Shown here: positions 1 to 13,973 of the stretch, piece by piece | How positions within the stretch are numbered: the first letter of the stretch is position 1 | Layout of the letters: each line of letters opens with the position of its first letter | Assembly (NCBI GenBank): GCA_018241525.1 | Contig: JAFEDR010000011.1 | Span: forward strand, 434,001-498,000 | Source: Pseudomonadota bacterium | Lineage (GTDB): Bacteria > Pseudomonadota > Gammaproteobacteria > Steroidobacterales > Steroidobacteraceae | DNA: 64,000 bases | Reading direction: 5' to 3' | The notes under the pieces: generated by a model | Database searches by the model: none | What the model was told of the DNA's origin: nothing | Seen by the model: the letters and a program-made list of their open reading frames with translations, nothing else | Position numbers and translations under genes: made by a program

Positions 1-188
1 TTGACCGTCGGATGCAGGTGCCCGGTGTTGAGGACCGCGATGCCGGCGGCGAAGTCGATGTAGCGCTTGCCCTCGATGTCCCAGATCTCGGCGTTCTGGG
101 CGCGGTCGGTGAAGACCGGAAGCAGGCTCGCCACGCCGCGCGGCACGGCCGCCTCGCGTAGCTTCTGGAGTTCGGCGTTGGTGGTCAT
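1..188 (-). CDS. gabT: 4-aminobutyrate aminotransferase, N-terminal fragment
   Basis: Only the first 62 codons lie inside the window; the gene runs off the left edge. The reading begins MTTNAELQKLREAAVPRGV and continues into motifs (VFTDRAQNAEIWDIEGKRY, then DFAAGIAVLNTGHLHP) that match the N-terminus of GabT, a PLP enzyme moving the amino group of GABA to 2-oxoglutarate in the cytoplasm. The PLP lysine region is not in view, so another class-III omega-aminotransferase is possible. The ATG at 188 is preceded by GAGGAG at 197-202, a good ribosome binding site. The next gene is divergent, so its promoter should lie between 189 and 428. Confidence 0.75.
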   Translation of the reverse strand, partial: MTTNAELQKLREAAVPRGVASLLPVFTDRAQNAEIWDIEGKRYIDFAAGIAVLNTGHLHPTV

Positions 189-428
189 GGCGTCGTCTGC
201 TCCTCGCTGCCCAGCCGGGCCGACGGGCCGGCGTCCGGGACCCGCCAATTTACCAGCCGTGGCCCCGGGCCGTCGACGAACCCCGGGTACGGATGGGAAT
301 TCGTCGCATCCGGCGCCTCCCGGCCCGGCCGCCGGGGGGCTGCCGGCCGCGGTGCAGCACACGCGGCCGTTGCCTCGGCACCGGCCTGTGCCTGACACTG
401 GCCGCAGGCCCCGAGGGGAAAACACACC

Positions 429-632
429 GTGACCGACGACAAGCAGCAGAAATTCACCTCGAAAGTGCGCCGCGGGCTCACCTGGGTGCACACCCAGGCG
501 CACGGCGAGCTCGAGCGCCTCAAGGCCAGCGCACCCGGCGCGAAGGTACCCGGCTTCAACGCCGCGGAACTCGCCGACGTCGAGGCAGCGCTGACCTGGA
601 TCGCGCAGAACAAGGAACCCGCCTCGGGCTGA
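429..632 (+). CDS. small hypothetical protein (67 aa)
   Basis: A short charged protein starting at GTG 429, with GAGGGGAA at 413-420 as ribosome binding site (8-nt gap). It has no signal peptide or membrane segment. The middle (HTQAHGELERLKA and AAELADVEAALTWIAQNKE) is predicted helical and looks like a small soluble two- or three-helix protein. I do not recognise the family. It stands alone between divergent gabT and the DUF488 gene. The good ribosome binding site, the clear helical pattern and the absence of a better frame on either strand support it as real. Confidence 0.6.
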   Translation: MTDDKQQKFTSKVRRGLTWVHTQAHGELERLKASAPGAKVPGFNAAELADVEAALTWIAQNKEPASG

Positions 633-702
633 GGCCGGGACCGGCATCGCGCCGGCGCGGGCGGCCGGGCGCGCATCGACGCAGGATCGCGGCGCGACGT
701 CG

Positions 703-1170
703 ATGGTCGTCTATACGATCGGCTACGAGGGCCTGAGCGCGGCGGAGCTCGTGGAGCTGCTGCGCGCGAACGGCATCGCCCACCTGGTCGACATCCGCGA
801 GGCACCGGTGTCCCGCAAGGCCGGTTTCGCCCGCGATGAGCTCGCCGACCGCCTCGCAGCCGCTGGCCTGCGCTACAGCCACGTCCGCGCGCTCGGCTGC
901 CCGAAGCCGATCCGCGACCGGCACCGGCGCGGCGGCGACGATGCCCGCTACCGGCGCGATTTCGGCATCTACCTCGAGGCGCAGCAGGCTGCGCTCGCCG
1001 AGGTCGGCGAATGGCTCGCGCGGGAGCCCACCTGCCTCTTCTGCTACGAGGCCAATCCGCACGAGTGCCACCGCGAGATCGTCGCGGCCGCCCTCGCCGG
1101 GCCGGGCGACGTCATCCGGCACATCCCGGTGCGCCCGCCCTCGCCGCAGGCCGAGCTCGGCTTCGACTGA
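703..1170 (+). CDS. DUF488 family protein
   Basis: A 155-residue cytoplasmic protein of the DUF488 family. Visible family marks are the opening VYTIGYEGLS, the VDIREAPVSRKAGF stretch at residues 29-42, and the C-terminal CYEANPHECHRE at 114-125, whose CYE and CHR elements are the conserved signature. The length matches the family. The biochemical function of DUF488 is not settled; members have been suggested to act in nucleic-acid or small-molecule chemistry through the conserved Cys/His cluster, but I cannot assign a reaction. The downstream FMN reductase starts 67 bp later on the same strand and may be co-transcribed. Confidence 0.85.
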   Translation: MVVYTIGYEGLSAAELVELLRANGIAHLVDIREAPVSRKAGFARDELADRLAAAGLRYSHVRALGCPKPIRDRHRRGGDDARYRRDFGIYLEAQQAALAEVGEWLAREPTCLFCYEANPHECHREIVAAALAGPGDVIRHIPVRPPSPQAELGFD

Positions 1171-1237
1171 TCCGCGCTCGCGCCTGGCGGGCGCGACCGC
1201 TAGCATCGACGCCCCTTCCCGTCCGGCCAGCCCCCCC

Positions 1238-1798
1238 GTGCCGACCCCGCGGATCCTCGCCCTCGCCGGCAGCCTGCGCGCGCGCTCCCTGAATGCCGCG
1301 CTGCTGCGTGCCGCGGCGCGCGTGGCGCCGGCCACCCTGCAGGTCGAGGTATACGGCGGCCTCGGCACACTGCCGCTCTTCAACCCGGATCTCGAGGGCA
1401 TCGAGCCCGAGCCGGTGCGGGCGCTGCAGCAGGCGGTCGAGCGCGCCACCGCGCTCGTGATCGCGAGCCCCGAATACGCCCACGGCGTCAGCGGCGTCCT
1501 CAAGAACGCGCTCGACTGGCTGGTCGCCTTTCCGCCGTTCTATGGCAAGGCCGTCGCGGTGCTGAACGCCTCGCCGCGGGCCTCGCACGCGGACGCCGCG
1601 CTGCGCGAGACGCTGAGGACCATGTCGGCGCGCATCGTCGAGCCGGCCTCGATCACCGTGCCGCTGCTCGGTGCCGGGCTCGACGAAGACGCCATCGTCG
1701 CCTCGCCGCCGCTCGCGGCCGCGCTGCGGGGTGCGCTCGAGACGCTCGCGGCCGCTGCCGGCACCGCCCCGCCGACACCGGCGTTCGCGGCCGATTGA
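1238..1798 (+). CDS. NADPH-dependent FMN reductase family protein
   Basis: A 186-residue flavodoxin-fold reductase. The N-terminal phosphate-binding loop GSLRARSLN (residues 11-19) and the SPEYAHGVSGVLKNALDW segment (77-94) are the hallmarks of the NADPH:FMN reductase / chromate-quinone reductase family, which binds FMN and reduces quinones, chromate or azo compounds in the cytoplasm. The GTG at 1238 places the first beta strand (RILALAGS) at the usual distance from the start. No strong Shine-Dalgarno is visible, so the start is moderately sure. It converges with the sensor-kinase pair ending at 1806. Confidence 0.85.
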   Translation: MPTPRILALAGSLRARSLNAALLRAAARVAPATLQVEVYGGLGTLPLFNPDLEGIEPEPVRALQQAVERATALVIASPEYAHGVSGVLKNALDWLVAFPPFYGKAVAVLNASPRASHADAALRETLRTMSARIVEPASITVPLLGAGLDEDAIVASPPLAAALRGALETLAAAAGTAPPTPAFAAD

Positions 1799-1805
1799 AC
1801 GCGCG

Positions 1806-3587
1806 TCAGGCGGGCTGCGGGCAGTCGCAGACGACGCAGGTACCGCGCGTGGTCGGCGAGCCGAACGACAGCTGTGCACCGATCAGCTCGGCACGGTAGC
1901 GCATGGTCTTGAGTCCGAGGCCGTCGTGGCCGTCACTGACCGGCACGGCGACGAGACCGCGACCGTCGTCGCAGACGCTGAGCGAGACGTGCTGCCGGTC
2001 GATCTCGAGCGTTACCGTGATCGACTGCGCGCGCGCGTGCTTGATCGCGTTGGTCAGCGCCTCCTGCGCGATCCGGTAAAGATGGTCGGCCGTCTCGGGC
2101 GAGAGGCCGACGGCCGCCGCCTCGATGATCGAGCAGCGAATCTCCGGGCCCTTGAACTCACCGAGCTGGCGCACCAGCTCGCGCAGCCCGGTGACCAGCC
2201 CACCGTGCCCCTCGGCGACCGGCAGTAGGCCGCGCGCGACACTACGGCAGGTCGTGATCGCGTGGCTGGTCAGGTCGCGCGCGCGGCCGACGTCGGAGGC
2301 GTTCGGCAGGCCGCGATCGAGCGCGCCGCGCTCGATCGCGGCGAGGATCAGCGCGAGTCCGGTCAGCTCCTGGCCGAGACCGTCGTGCAGGTCCTGGGCG
2401 ACGCGCGCCTGCTCGTGCGCGACCGCGCCGACGTAGGCGGCCTCGAGGGCGCGCCGGTCGGAGATGTCGTGCACCACGACCACGAACGCCGGCCGGCCGT
2501 CGCGGTGGGTCTCGCCGACCGAGATCTCGACCGGGAACGGCGTGCCGTCCTCGCGCCGCGCGCTGCACGCGCGCGCGCGGCTCGGCCACAGGCGCGGCGC
2601 CGGGGCCGCGAATTCCTCGCGCCAGCCACCCTCGCCCGGCCGCGGGATGAAGTCCTCGACGTGGCGGCCGATCGCCTGGTCGGCGCTGCGGCCGAACAGC
2701 GCCTCGCAGGCCGGGTTGAACAGCAGCACGCGTCCCTCGCCGTCGAGCAGCAGCACGCCGTCGACGGCGGTCTCGACGACGACGCGCAGCTCGTCGGTGC
2801 GGGCGCGCAGCGAGCGCTCGGCGGCACGGGTCGCGGTCACGTCGCGCAACGCAAAGGTCGCGCCGACGATGCGGTCGACGTAGTCGGTGACCGGCGCGAC
2901 GCTGCCCTCGACCGCGACCCGCTCGCCGCCGGCGCGCTCCAGCCAGTCGCCCGGGCCGAGCCGGACGGTCGCGCGGGTCGCCACCACCGTCGTTGCCACC
3001 TGCGCGTGGCGCGCAGCGCCGTGCTCGTCGGTGAGCCGCAGCACCTCGCGCAGCGGCCGTTCGATCGCCGCCGCCGCCGCCCAGCCGGTCAGCGTCTCGG
3101 CGGCGGCGTTCAGGAACCTCACCCGACCGCGCAGGTCGGTCGTGACCACCGCCTCCGAGAGCCCGCCGAGGATCGTCGCGAAGGCGAGGTTGTGCTCGCG
3201 CAGGCCGGCCTCGAGCCGCGAGCGATGGATCGCGACCTCGATGGTCGCCAGCAGGTTCTCGATCTGAAACGGCTTCAGCACGTAGCCGAACGCGGCGCGC
3301 GTCTTCGCGCGCTGCAGCGTCGCCTGGTCCGAGTGCGCCGTCAGGTACACGATCGGCACCGCGTAGCGCTCGAAGATCTCGCCGGCGGCGGCGATGCCGT
3401 CAAGCGGGCCCTTCAGGCGGATGTCCATCAGCACGAGGTCGGGCCGCGCGCTGCCGGCGGCCTCGATGGCTGCCTCACCGCGGTCGACGATGCCGACCAC
3501 CGCATAGCCGGCCTGCAGCAGGCGCTCGCGGATCTCCTCGGCGATCAGCACCTCGTCCTCGACCACGAGGATGCGTGTCTGCGCCAT
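1806..3587 (-). CDS. hybrid sensor kinase: receiver - PAS - PAS - HisKA_3 kinase
   Basis: A 593-residue soluble signalling protein with an N-terminal receiver (about 1-120; acidic pocket ED at 10-11, phosphoacceptor D55, K105), two PAS domains (about 130-260 and 265-390) and a NarX-type kinase core. The HisKA_3 box QDLHDGLGQELTGL carries the phosphorylated His, followed by the N-box EALTNAIKHA and the G-box DDGRGL. No membrane segment is visible, so the signal is cytoplasmic or comes by phosphotransfer. Its ATG lies 1 nt after the stop of the PAS kinase upstream (3589), so the two are made together; that kinase may phosphorylate this receiver. No DNA-binding output domain is nearby. Confidence 0.88.
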   Translation of the reverse strand: MAQTRILVVEDEVLIAEEIRERLLQAGYAVVGIVDRGEAAIEAAGSARPDLVLMDIRLKGPLDGIAAAGEIFERYAVPIVYLTAHSDQATLQRAKTRAAFGYVLKPFQIENLLATIEVAIHRSRLEAGLREHNLAFATILGGLSEAVVTTDLRGRVRFLNAAAETLTGWAAAAAIERPLREVLRLTDEHGAARHAQVATTVVATRATVRLGPGDWLERAGGERVAVEGSVAPVTDYVDRIVGATFALRDVTATRAAERSLRARTDELRVVVETAVDGVLLLDGEGRVLLFNPACEALFGRSADQAIGRHVEDFIPRPGEGGWREEFAAPAPRLWPSRARACSARREDGTPFPVEISVGETHRDGRPAFVVVVHDISDRRALEAAYVGAVAHEQARVAQDLHDGLGQELTGLALILAAIERGALDRGLPNASDVGRARDLTSHAITTCRSVARGLLPVAEGHGGLVTGLRELVRQLGEFKGPEIRCSIIEAAAVGLSPETADHLYRIAQEALTNAIKHARAQSITVTLEIDRQHVSLSVCDDGRGLVAVPVSDGHDGLGLKTMRYRAELIGAQLSFGSPTTRGTCVVCDCPQPA

Positions 3588-3588
3588 C

Positions 3589-4968
3589 TCAGCCCCCCAT
3601 GCCGTGCGCGAGGTTGGGAACGGTCAGGCACGCCTCGGTGCCCGGTTGTCGCGCCACGAGCTCGAACTCGCCGCCGAGCTGTCCCGCGAGCAGCCGCACC
3701 AGCCGCAGACCCAGCGTCTCGTGCGGCGGCTCGCCGCCCGGGGCGCCGAGGCCGACGCCGTCGTCGATCAGTCGCAGCACGCAGCCGTGGCTGCCGTGCC
3801 GCTGCAGCACCAGCGTCAGCGTGCCCGCCCGCCCGCTCGGGAAGGCGTGCTTGAGCGCGTTGGTCATCATCTCGTTGAGGATCAGGCCGAACGGGATCGC
3901 GAGCTCGATGTTGAGCGGCACCGGCTCCAGCTCGGTGCTGAGGCGGACGCGCGCGCCCTCGACCACGTAGGTGGTCAGCAGCTGCTGGCACAGCGAGCGG
4001 GCGTAGTCGGCGAAGTCCACCTCCGACAGGCTGTCGGCGCGATACAGCGCCTCGTGCACCATGGCCATCGCGCGCACGCGGTCCTGGCTCTCCTGCAGGA
4101 TGCGGCGGGTGTTGGGATCGCGCGCGTGGCGCGACTCGAGGTAGAACAGGCTCGACATCACCGCCAGATTGTTCTTGACGCGGTGGTGGATCTCCTTCAG
4201 CAGCACCTCCTTCTCGCGCAGCGAGTCGAGGATGCGCTGCTCCGCCTGCTTGCGGTCGGTGATGTCGCGGATCGCGCTCGAGTAGAGGGCGCGCCCGCCG
4301 CTGCGCAGCGGGCTCAGGCTGATCTCGATCGGGAACTCGGTGCCGTCCTTGCGCAGCCCGTAGAGCTCGAGCCCGGCGCCCATCGGCCGGACGCGTGGCG
4401 CGCCGGAATAGCGCGCCCGGTGCTCGGGGTGCTGCGCCGCGTAGCGCGGCGGGATCAGCCGCTCGACGCTCTCGCCGCGCAGCTCGTGGCGCGCGTGGCC
4501 GAACAGCCGCTCGGCCTGGGTATTCACGAGCACGATCCGTCCGCTCTCGTCGACGATCACCATCGCGTCCGGCGCGGCCTCGAGCAGCGCCCGGAAGAGT
4601 TCGTCGTCGCGCTGGCGCTCGCTGATGTCGCGCACCGCCTCGAGGACGCGCGCGCCGCGCTCGGTCGCGACCGGCGCGAGCGCGATCTCCGCCGGGAACT
4701 CGCTGCCGTCGCCCCTGAGCACCGGCATCACGATGCTCGGCGTCGCGGCGCGGCCCGGTGCGCCGCCGTGCACGGCGGCGCGGTAGGCGGCGTGCCGCTC
4801 GCGCTCGCGCTCCGGGATCAGCCGCTCCACGGGCACGCCCTCGAGGACACCGGCCTCGGGGGCCAGGATCCGCATGGCGTGCTGGTTCGCCTGCTCGATG
4901 CGCCCGGACCCGTCGACGACGAGCAGTGCGTCGGGAACCGCGTCGAACATCTGGGGAATGCGCTCCAC
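3589..4968 (-). CDS. PAS-PAS sensor histidine kinase, HisKA_2 / HWE type
   Basis: A cytoplasmic kinase with two PAS domains (about residues 5-118 and 122-245), the HisKA_2 phosphorylation motif [13 protein letters not shown] (His at 261-262) and a C-terminal ATPase with the N-box [12 protein letters not shown]. This family feeds stand-alone or hybrid receivers. The start is uncertain: GTG 4968 has AGGAGG at 4972-4977 (3-nt gap) and begins just before the first PAS helix, while ATG 5067 adds 33 arginine-rich residues without a good ribosome binding site. I prefer GTG 4968. The receiver-kinase gene follows after 1 nt, so together they look like a two-step phosphorelay. Confidence 0.85.
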   Translation of the reverse strand: MERIPQMFDAVPDALLVVDGSGRIEQANQHAMRILAPEAGVLEGVPVERLIPERERERHAAYRAAVHGGAPGRAATPSIVMPVLRGDGSEFPAEIALAPVATERGARVLEAVRDISERQRDDELFRALLEAAPDAMVIVDESGRIVLVNTQAERLFGHARHELRGESVERLIPPRYAAQHPEHRARYSGAPRVRPMGAGLELYGLRKDGTEFPIEISLSPLRSGGRALYSSAIRDITDRKQAEQRILDSLREKEVLLKEIHHRVKNNLAVMSSLFYLESRHARDPNTRRILQESQDRVRAMAMVHEALYRADSLSEVDFADYARSLCQQLLTTYVVEGARVRLSTELEPVPLNIELAIPFGLILNEMMTNALKHAFPSGRAGTLTLVLQRHGSHGCVLRLIDDGVGLGAPGGEPPHETLGLRLVRLLAGQLGGEFELVARQPGTEACLTVPNLAHGMGG

Positions 4969-5163
4969 GGGCCTCCTGTCGGCGCGCGCCCGCACTTTGA
5001 CGGCTGCGCGGAAGCGACGGGCCGTCCCTGGTCCGCGGCAGCCGCATGGGGCGTGCGCGTCGGTCATTCTAGGCGCACGAGCGGTCCTTGGGCTTAGGCG
5101 TGATGCGGCAGTGCTATCCATCCTCGCGCGCAAACGCAGAGGATTCGACTGAGCCGCAGCGAG

Positions 5164-6177
5164 TCAGGCGAGCCGCACCAGCTGCTTGCCGAAGTTCTCG
5201 CCGCGCAGCAGCCCGAGGAAGGCCGCCGGCGCGCGCTCGAGTCCCTCGGCGATCGTTTCGCGATAGCGCAGCCGCCCGGCCGCGACGGCGCTCGCGAGCT
5301 CGCTGACGGCCCACGGCCACAGCTCGCGATGCTCGAAGATGATGAAGCCCTGGACCGCGAGCCGCGCGCGCAGGATCGGCCCGGGGTTCGTGATCGGTAC
5401 GGGCCCGGCCTCAAAGCCGGCGATCAGGCCGCAGAGCGCGATACGGCCAAAGGCGTTCATGCGGCCGAGCGTCGCGTCGAGGCAGCGCCCGCCGACGTTC
5501 TCGAAGCACGCGTCGACGCCTGCCGGCGCCGCGGCTGCGAGCGCGGCGTCGAGCGAGCGCGCGTCGTGCGCGGCCTTGTAGTCGATGCAGGCATCGAAGC
5601 CGAGTTCTCGCACGGCGTAGTCGCACTTGGCGGGGCCGCCGGCGAAGCCGACCACGCGGCAGCCCCGCCATTTCGCGAGCTGACCGACGACGCTGCCGAC
5701 CGCGCCCGAGGCGGCGCTGACGACCAGGGTCTCGCCCGGCTTCGGCCGCAGGATCATCGAGAGTCCGTACCAGGCGGTGATGCCCGGCATGCCGACCGGG
5801 CCGAGGTACGCGGACAAGGGCACGTGCGTCGTGTCGACCCGCTCGAGCGCCTGCTCGGGCTCGTCCACGAGCGCGAACTCCTGCCAGCCTCCCATGCCGA
5901 CCACCCGCTCGCCGGCGCGAAACGCCGGATGGCGGCTCGCGATCACTTCGCCCGCGGTACCGCCGACCATGACCTCGCCGAGCGGCTGCGGCGGCGCGTA
6001 CGACTTCGCGTCGTTCATGCGCCCGCGCATGTACGGATCGAGCGAGAGGTAATGGTGGCGGACGAGCACCTGGCCGGGCCGCGGCTCGGGCACCGGCACG
6101 GACTCGAGCCGGAAGTTGTCGGCACTCGCGGCGCCGGCCGGACGCGAGGCGAGCACGATGCGGCGATTGGCGTTCAT
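5164..6177 (-). CDS. NADP-dependent oxidoreductase, CurA / prostaglandin-reductase type
   Basis: A 337-residue zinc-independent medium-chain dehydrogenase/reductase. It opens with the family N-terminus MNANRRIVLASRP, has YLSLDPYMRGRM near residues 43-54, and a Rossmann loop VSAASGAVGSVVGQLAK (glycine-rich, NADPH binding) in the middle. No catalytic or structural zinc cysteines are present. Members reduce the C=C bond of alpha,beta-unsaturated ketones or aldehydes using NADPH (CurA, leukotriene B4 dehydrogenase-like). It is monocistronic or shares a transcript with the upstream gltBD pair, whose last stop is 57 bp away at 6234. Confidence 0.9.
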   Translation of the reverse strand: MNANRRIVLASRPAGAASADNFRLESVPVPEPRPGQVLVRHHYLSLDPYMRGRMNDAKSYAPPQPLGEVMVGGTAGEVIASRHPAFRAGERVVGMGGWQEFALVDEPEQALERVDTTHVPLSAYLGPVGMPGITAWYGLSMILRPKPGETLVVSAASGAVGSVVGQLAKWRGCRVVGFAGGPAKCDYAVRELGFDACIDYKAAHDARSLDAALAAAAPAGVDACFENVGGRCLDATLGRMNAFGRIALCGLIAGFEAGPVPITNPGPILRARLAVQGFIIFEHRELWPWAVSELASAVAAGRLRYRETIAEGLERAPAAFLGLLRGENFGKQLVRLA

Positions 6178-6233
6178 CGACGGGCTCCCCGGTGGCCGGC
6201 AGCGGGCCGAGTCTGGTCGAGCGGCCGGCGCGG

Positions 6234-12187
<5,954 letters not shown>

Positions 12188-12236
12188 CCCCGGTCCTTGC
12201 GCCCGTGTCGCGGACGTCTCGCAGGCAGTCCGGCCG

Positions 12237-12265
12237 ACTATGCAGAGCATGGACTCAAGGGTCAA
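12237..12265 (-). promoter_or_regulatory. predicted sigma-70 promoter of gltBD
   Basis: On the minus strand TTGACC (12265-12260) and CATAGT (12242-12237) are separated by 17 bp, matching the -35 and -10 elements at 5/6 and 4/6 positions. Transcription would begin near 12230, about 43 nt before the gltB ATG. This is the clearest sigma-70 type promoter I see in the window. Confidence 0.6.
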
Positions 12266-12297
12266 TGCTGCATCGCAGCAGTAGTGCTGCGATGCAG
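12240..12297. promoter_or_regulatory. three TGC-N3-GCA dyads over and upstream of the gltB promoter
   Basis: CTGCATCGCAG (12268-12278) and CTGCGATGCAG (12287-12297) are short dyads whose centres are 19 bp apart; together they also form a 13-bp inverted repeat around GTAG (12281-12284). A third related dyad, ATGCAGAGCAT (12240-12250), overlaps the promoter spacer and -10. The upstream pair sits about 43 and 62 bp before the predicted gltB start site, an activator position, and the third sits where a repressor would bind. There is no T-run after the large hairpin on either strand, so it is a poor terminator for the kinase gene that ends at 12344. Confidence 0.5.
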
Positions 12298-12343
12298 TAT
12301 ATTTGTTCACGACGGTCCCCGAATCAGGACGTCGCCGGACGGG

Positions 12344-13864
12344 CTAGGGCGCGTGCTCGACCGGGAACCGCAGGTCGAACCGGCTTCCCGCGCCGATCCG
12401 GCTGTCGAGCGCGATGCGCCCGCCCATGCTCCGGGTGAGCTCGGCGGCGATCGCGAGGCCGAGCCCGAGGCCGCCGTAGCGCTCGCGCTGCTCGGGCGAG
12501 GCCTGGGTGAAGGGCTCGAAGATCGCCGCGTGGCGCTCCGGCGGGATGCCGATGCCGGTGTCCGCGACCGCGACCCGCAGCTCCGCGGCCGAGTCGCCGA
12601 GGCCGACCGCGACCCGCACGCCGCCCTCGGCCGTGAACTTCACCGCGTTGCCGGCCACGTTCGCGAGCACCTGCCCGAAGCGCACCGGGTCGGTCCACAA
12701 CGCCTCCGGCACCGCCGGGTCCACGCCGACCTCGAAGGCGAGTCCCTTCGCCGCGGCGCGCGCCGCGAAAGGATCGAGCACCCGTTCGAGCAGCTGGCGC
12801 AGGTTCACCGTGCGCCGCTCGAGCGGCAGCCGTGCGCGGTCGAGCCGCGCCATGTCGAGCAGGTCATCGACGAGGCGCGCCATCGATTGCGAGGCGAAGG
12901 CGATGTGACGGTACTCGGGCCGCGTGCCGCGCCGCTCCGGATCGGGCGCCAGCAGCTCGATCGCGGTCGTGATCGCCTGCAGCGGCGTCCGCAGCTCGTG
13001 GCTCATCATCGCGAGGAAGTCGGTCTTCGCGGCGCTGGCGCGCTCGGCCGCGTCGAAGGCGTCCTGCAGGCGCCGCTCATCGGCCTTGCGCTTCGTGATG
13101 TCCGTGCCGCTCTCGAGCACCTCAGGCGGCGCCCCGGGGGCCGCGGCGGCGTAGCGCAGCCGCGTCAGCATCACGAGCTCGCCGCCCGCCGCCGTGCGCT
13201 GCACCAGCTCGCCCGACCACTCGCCGGTCGTCGCCAGGATCCGGTGCACGTCCTCGCGCGCCACCGGCCAGCGGGTCGCGAGCAGCTCCTGTGCGCGCCG
13301 GCCGACCGCCACGGCCGCCGGGTAGCCATACAGCACCTCCGAGCCGCGGCTCCAGTAGCGGATCGTGCCGTCGGCGTCGCGCACCATGATCGCGTCGGTC
13401 GCGAGGTCGAGCAGCGCCGCGCGCCGCGCGAGCTCCTCGGCGGCCCGGCGCGCCTCGGTGATCTCGCGCACCACGACCTGCACGCCGGTCACCACGCCGT
13501 CGCCGCCGCGGACCGGGCAGTAGTCGCCGCTCCAGACGCGCACCTCGCCCGGCCGGGCCGCCGTCTCGCCGCGGACCACGACGTCGACGAGCGCCTCGCC
13601 GGAATCCAGCACGCGCCGCAGCAGCGGCCCGATCTCGGCGGCGAGATGCGGCAGCACCTCGCCGAGCGTGCGGCCGAGGTGCGCGGCCGCCGGCAGCCCG
13701 TGCATCTCGGCCAGGCGCTCGTTGCAGCGCCGGTAGCGCAGCTCGCGGTCGATCAGCGCCAGCCCGACCGGCACGCGACCGTACAGCGACTCGATCTCGG
13801 ACTCGTGGCCATCGGGCACGAGGTCGCGCGGCGATGCGGCGACGGCGGTCTCGGCTGCGCTCAA
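12344..13864 (-). CDS. PAS-PAS sensor histidine kinase, HisKA type
   Basis: A 506-residue cytoplasmic kinase: two PAS domains (about residues 20-140 and 145-265), a classical HisKA dimerisation domain with the phosphoacceptor in MMSHELRTPLQ (His289), and a complete HATPase_c domain (N-box NVAGNAVKF, G1 box DTGIGIP, G2 box GGLGLGLA). No membrane segment and no receiver are seen. TTG 13864 is preferred because GGAGGA lies 7 nt upstream (13872-13877); GTG 13912 would add 16 residues with no ribosome binding site. Its partner regulator is not adjacent. It precedes gltBD on the same strand but gltB has its own promoter. Confidence 0.85.
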   Translation of the reverse strand: MSAAETAVAASPRDLVPDGHESEIESLYGRVPVGLALIDRELRYRRCNERLAEMHGLPAAAHLGRTLGEVLPHLAAEIGPLLRRVLDSGEALVDVVVRGETAARPGEVRVWSGDYCPVRGGDGVVTGVQVVVREITEARRAAEELARRAALLDLATDAIMVRDADGTIRYWSRGSEVLYGYPAAVAVGRRAQELLATRWPVAREDVHRILATTGEWSGELVQRTAAGGELVMLTRLRYAAAAPGAPPEVLESGTDITKRKADERRLQDAFDAAERASAAKTDFLAMMSHELRTPLQAITTAIELLAPDPERRGTRPEYRHIAFASQSMARLVDDLLDMARLDRARLPLERRTVNLRQLLERVLDPFAARAAAKGLAFEVGVDPAVPEALWTDPVRFGQVLANVAGNAVKFTAEGGVRVAVGLGDSAAELRVAVADTGIGIPPERHAAIFEPFTQASPEQRERYGGLGLGLAIAAELTRSMGGRIALDSRIGAGSRFDLRFPVEHAP

Positions 13865-13942
13865 TCCGGGGTCCTCCGCGGGCGGCCGTGCGCCGCCGGT
13901 CGCGACGCGCACGGGCGCGCGGGTTGCTTCCCGGGGACCCTA

Positions 13943-13963
13943 CGGCCGGGCGTGCCCCGGCCG
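13943..13963 (-). terminator. GC hairpin after the RND operon kinase junction, weak terminator candidate
   Basis: CGGCCGGG (13943-13950) and CCCGGCCG (13956-13963) form a perfect 8-bp stem with a 5-nt loop between the RND transporter stop (13974) and the kinase start. It would end the efflux mRNA, but no T-run follows on the minus strand, so it is at best a Rho-assisted or processing hairpin. Confidence 0.3.
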
Positions 13964-13973
13964 CAAGTCGTGG

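Noticed and set aside
12265..12300. Large hairpin as intrinsic terminator of the sensor-kinase gene
   Set aside because: No T-run follows on the minus strand and the arms are made of repeated dyads placed at promoter distance from gltB.
12188..12310. N-terminal extension of gltB by 41 codons
   Set aside because: It would translate the promoter and dyads; the Shine-Dalgarno AAGGA fits ATG 12187, and the mature enzyme begins at Cys39 anyway.
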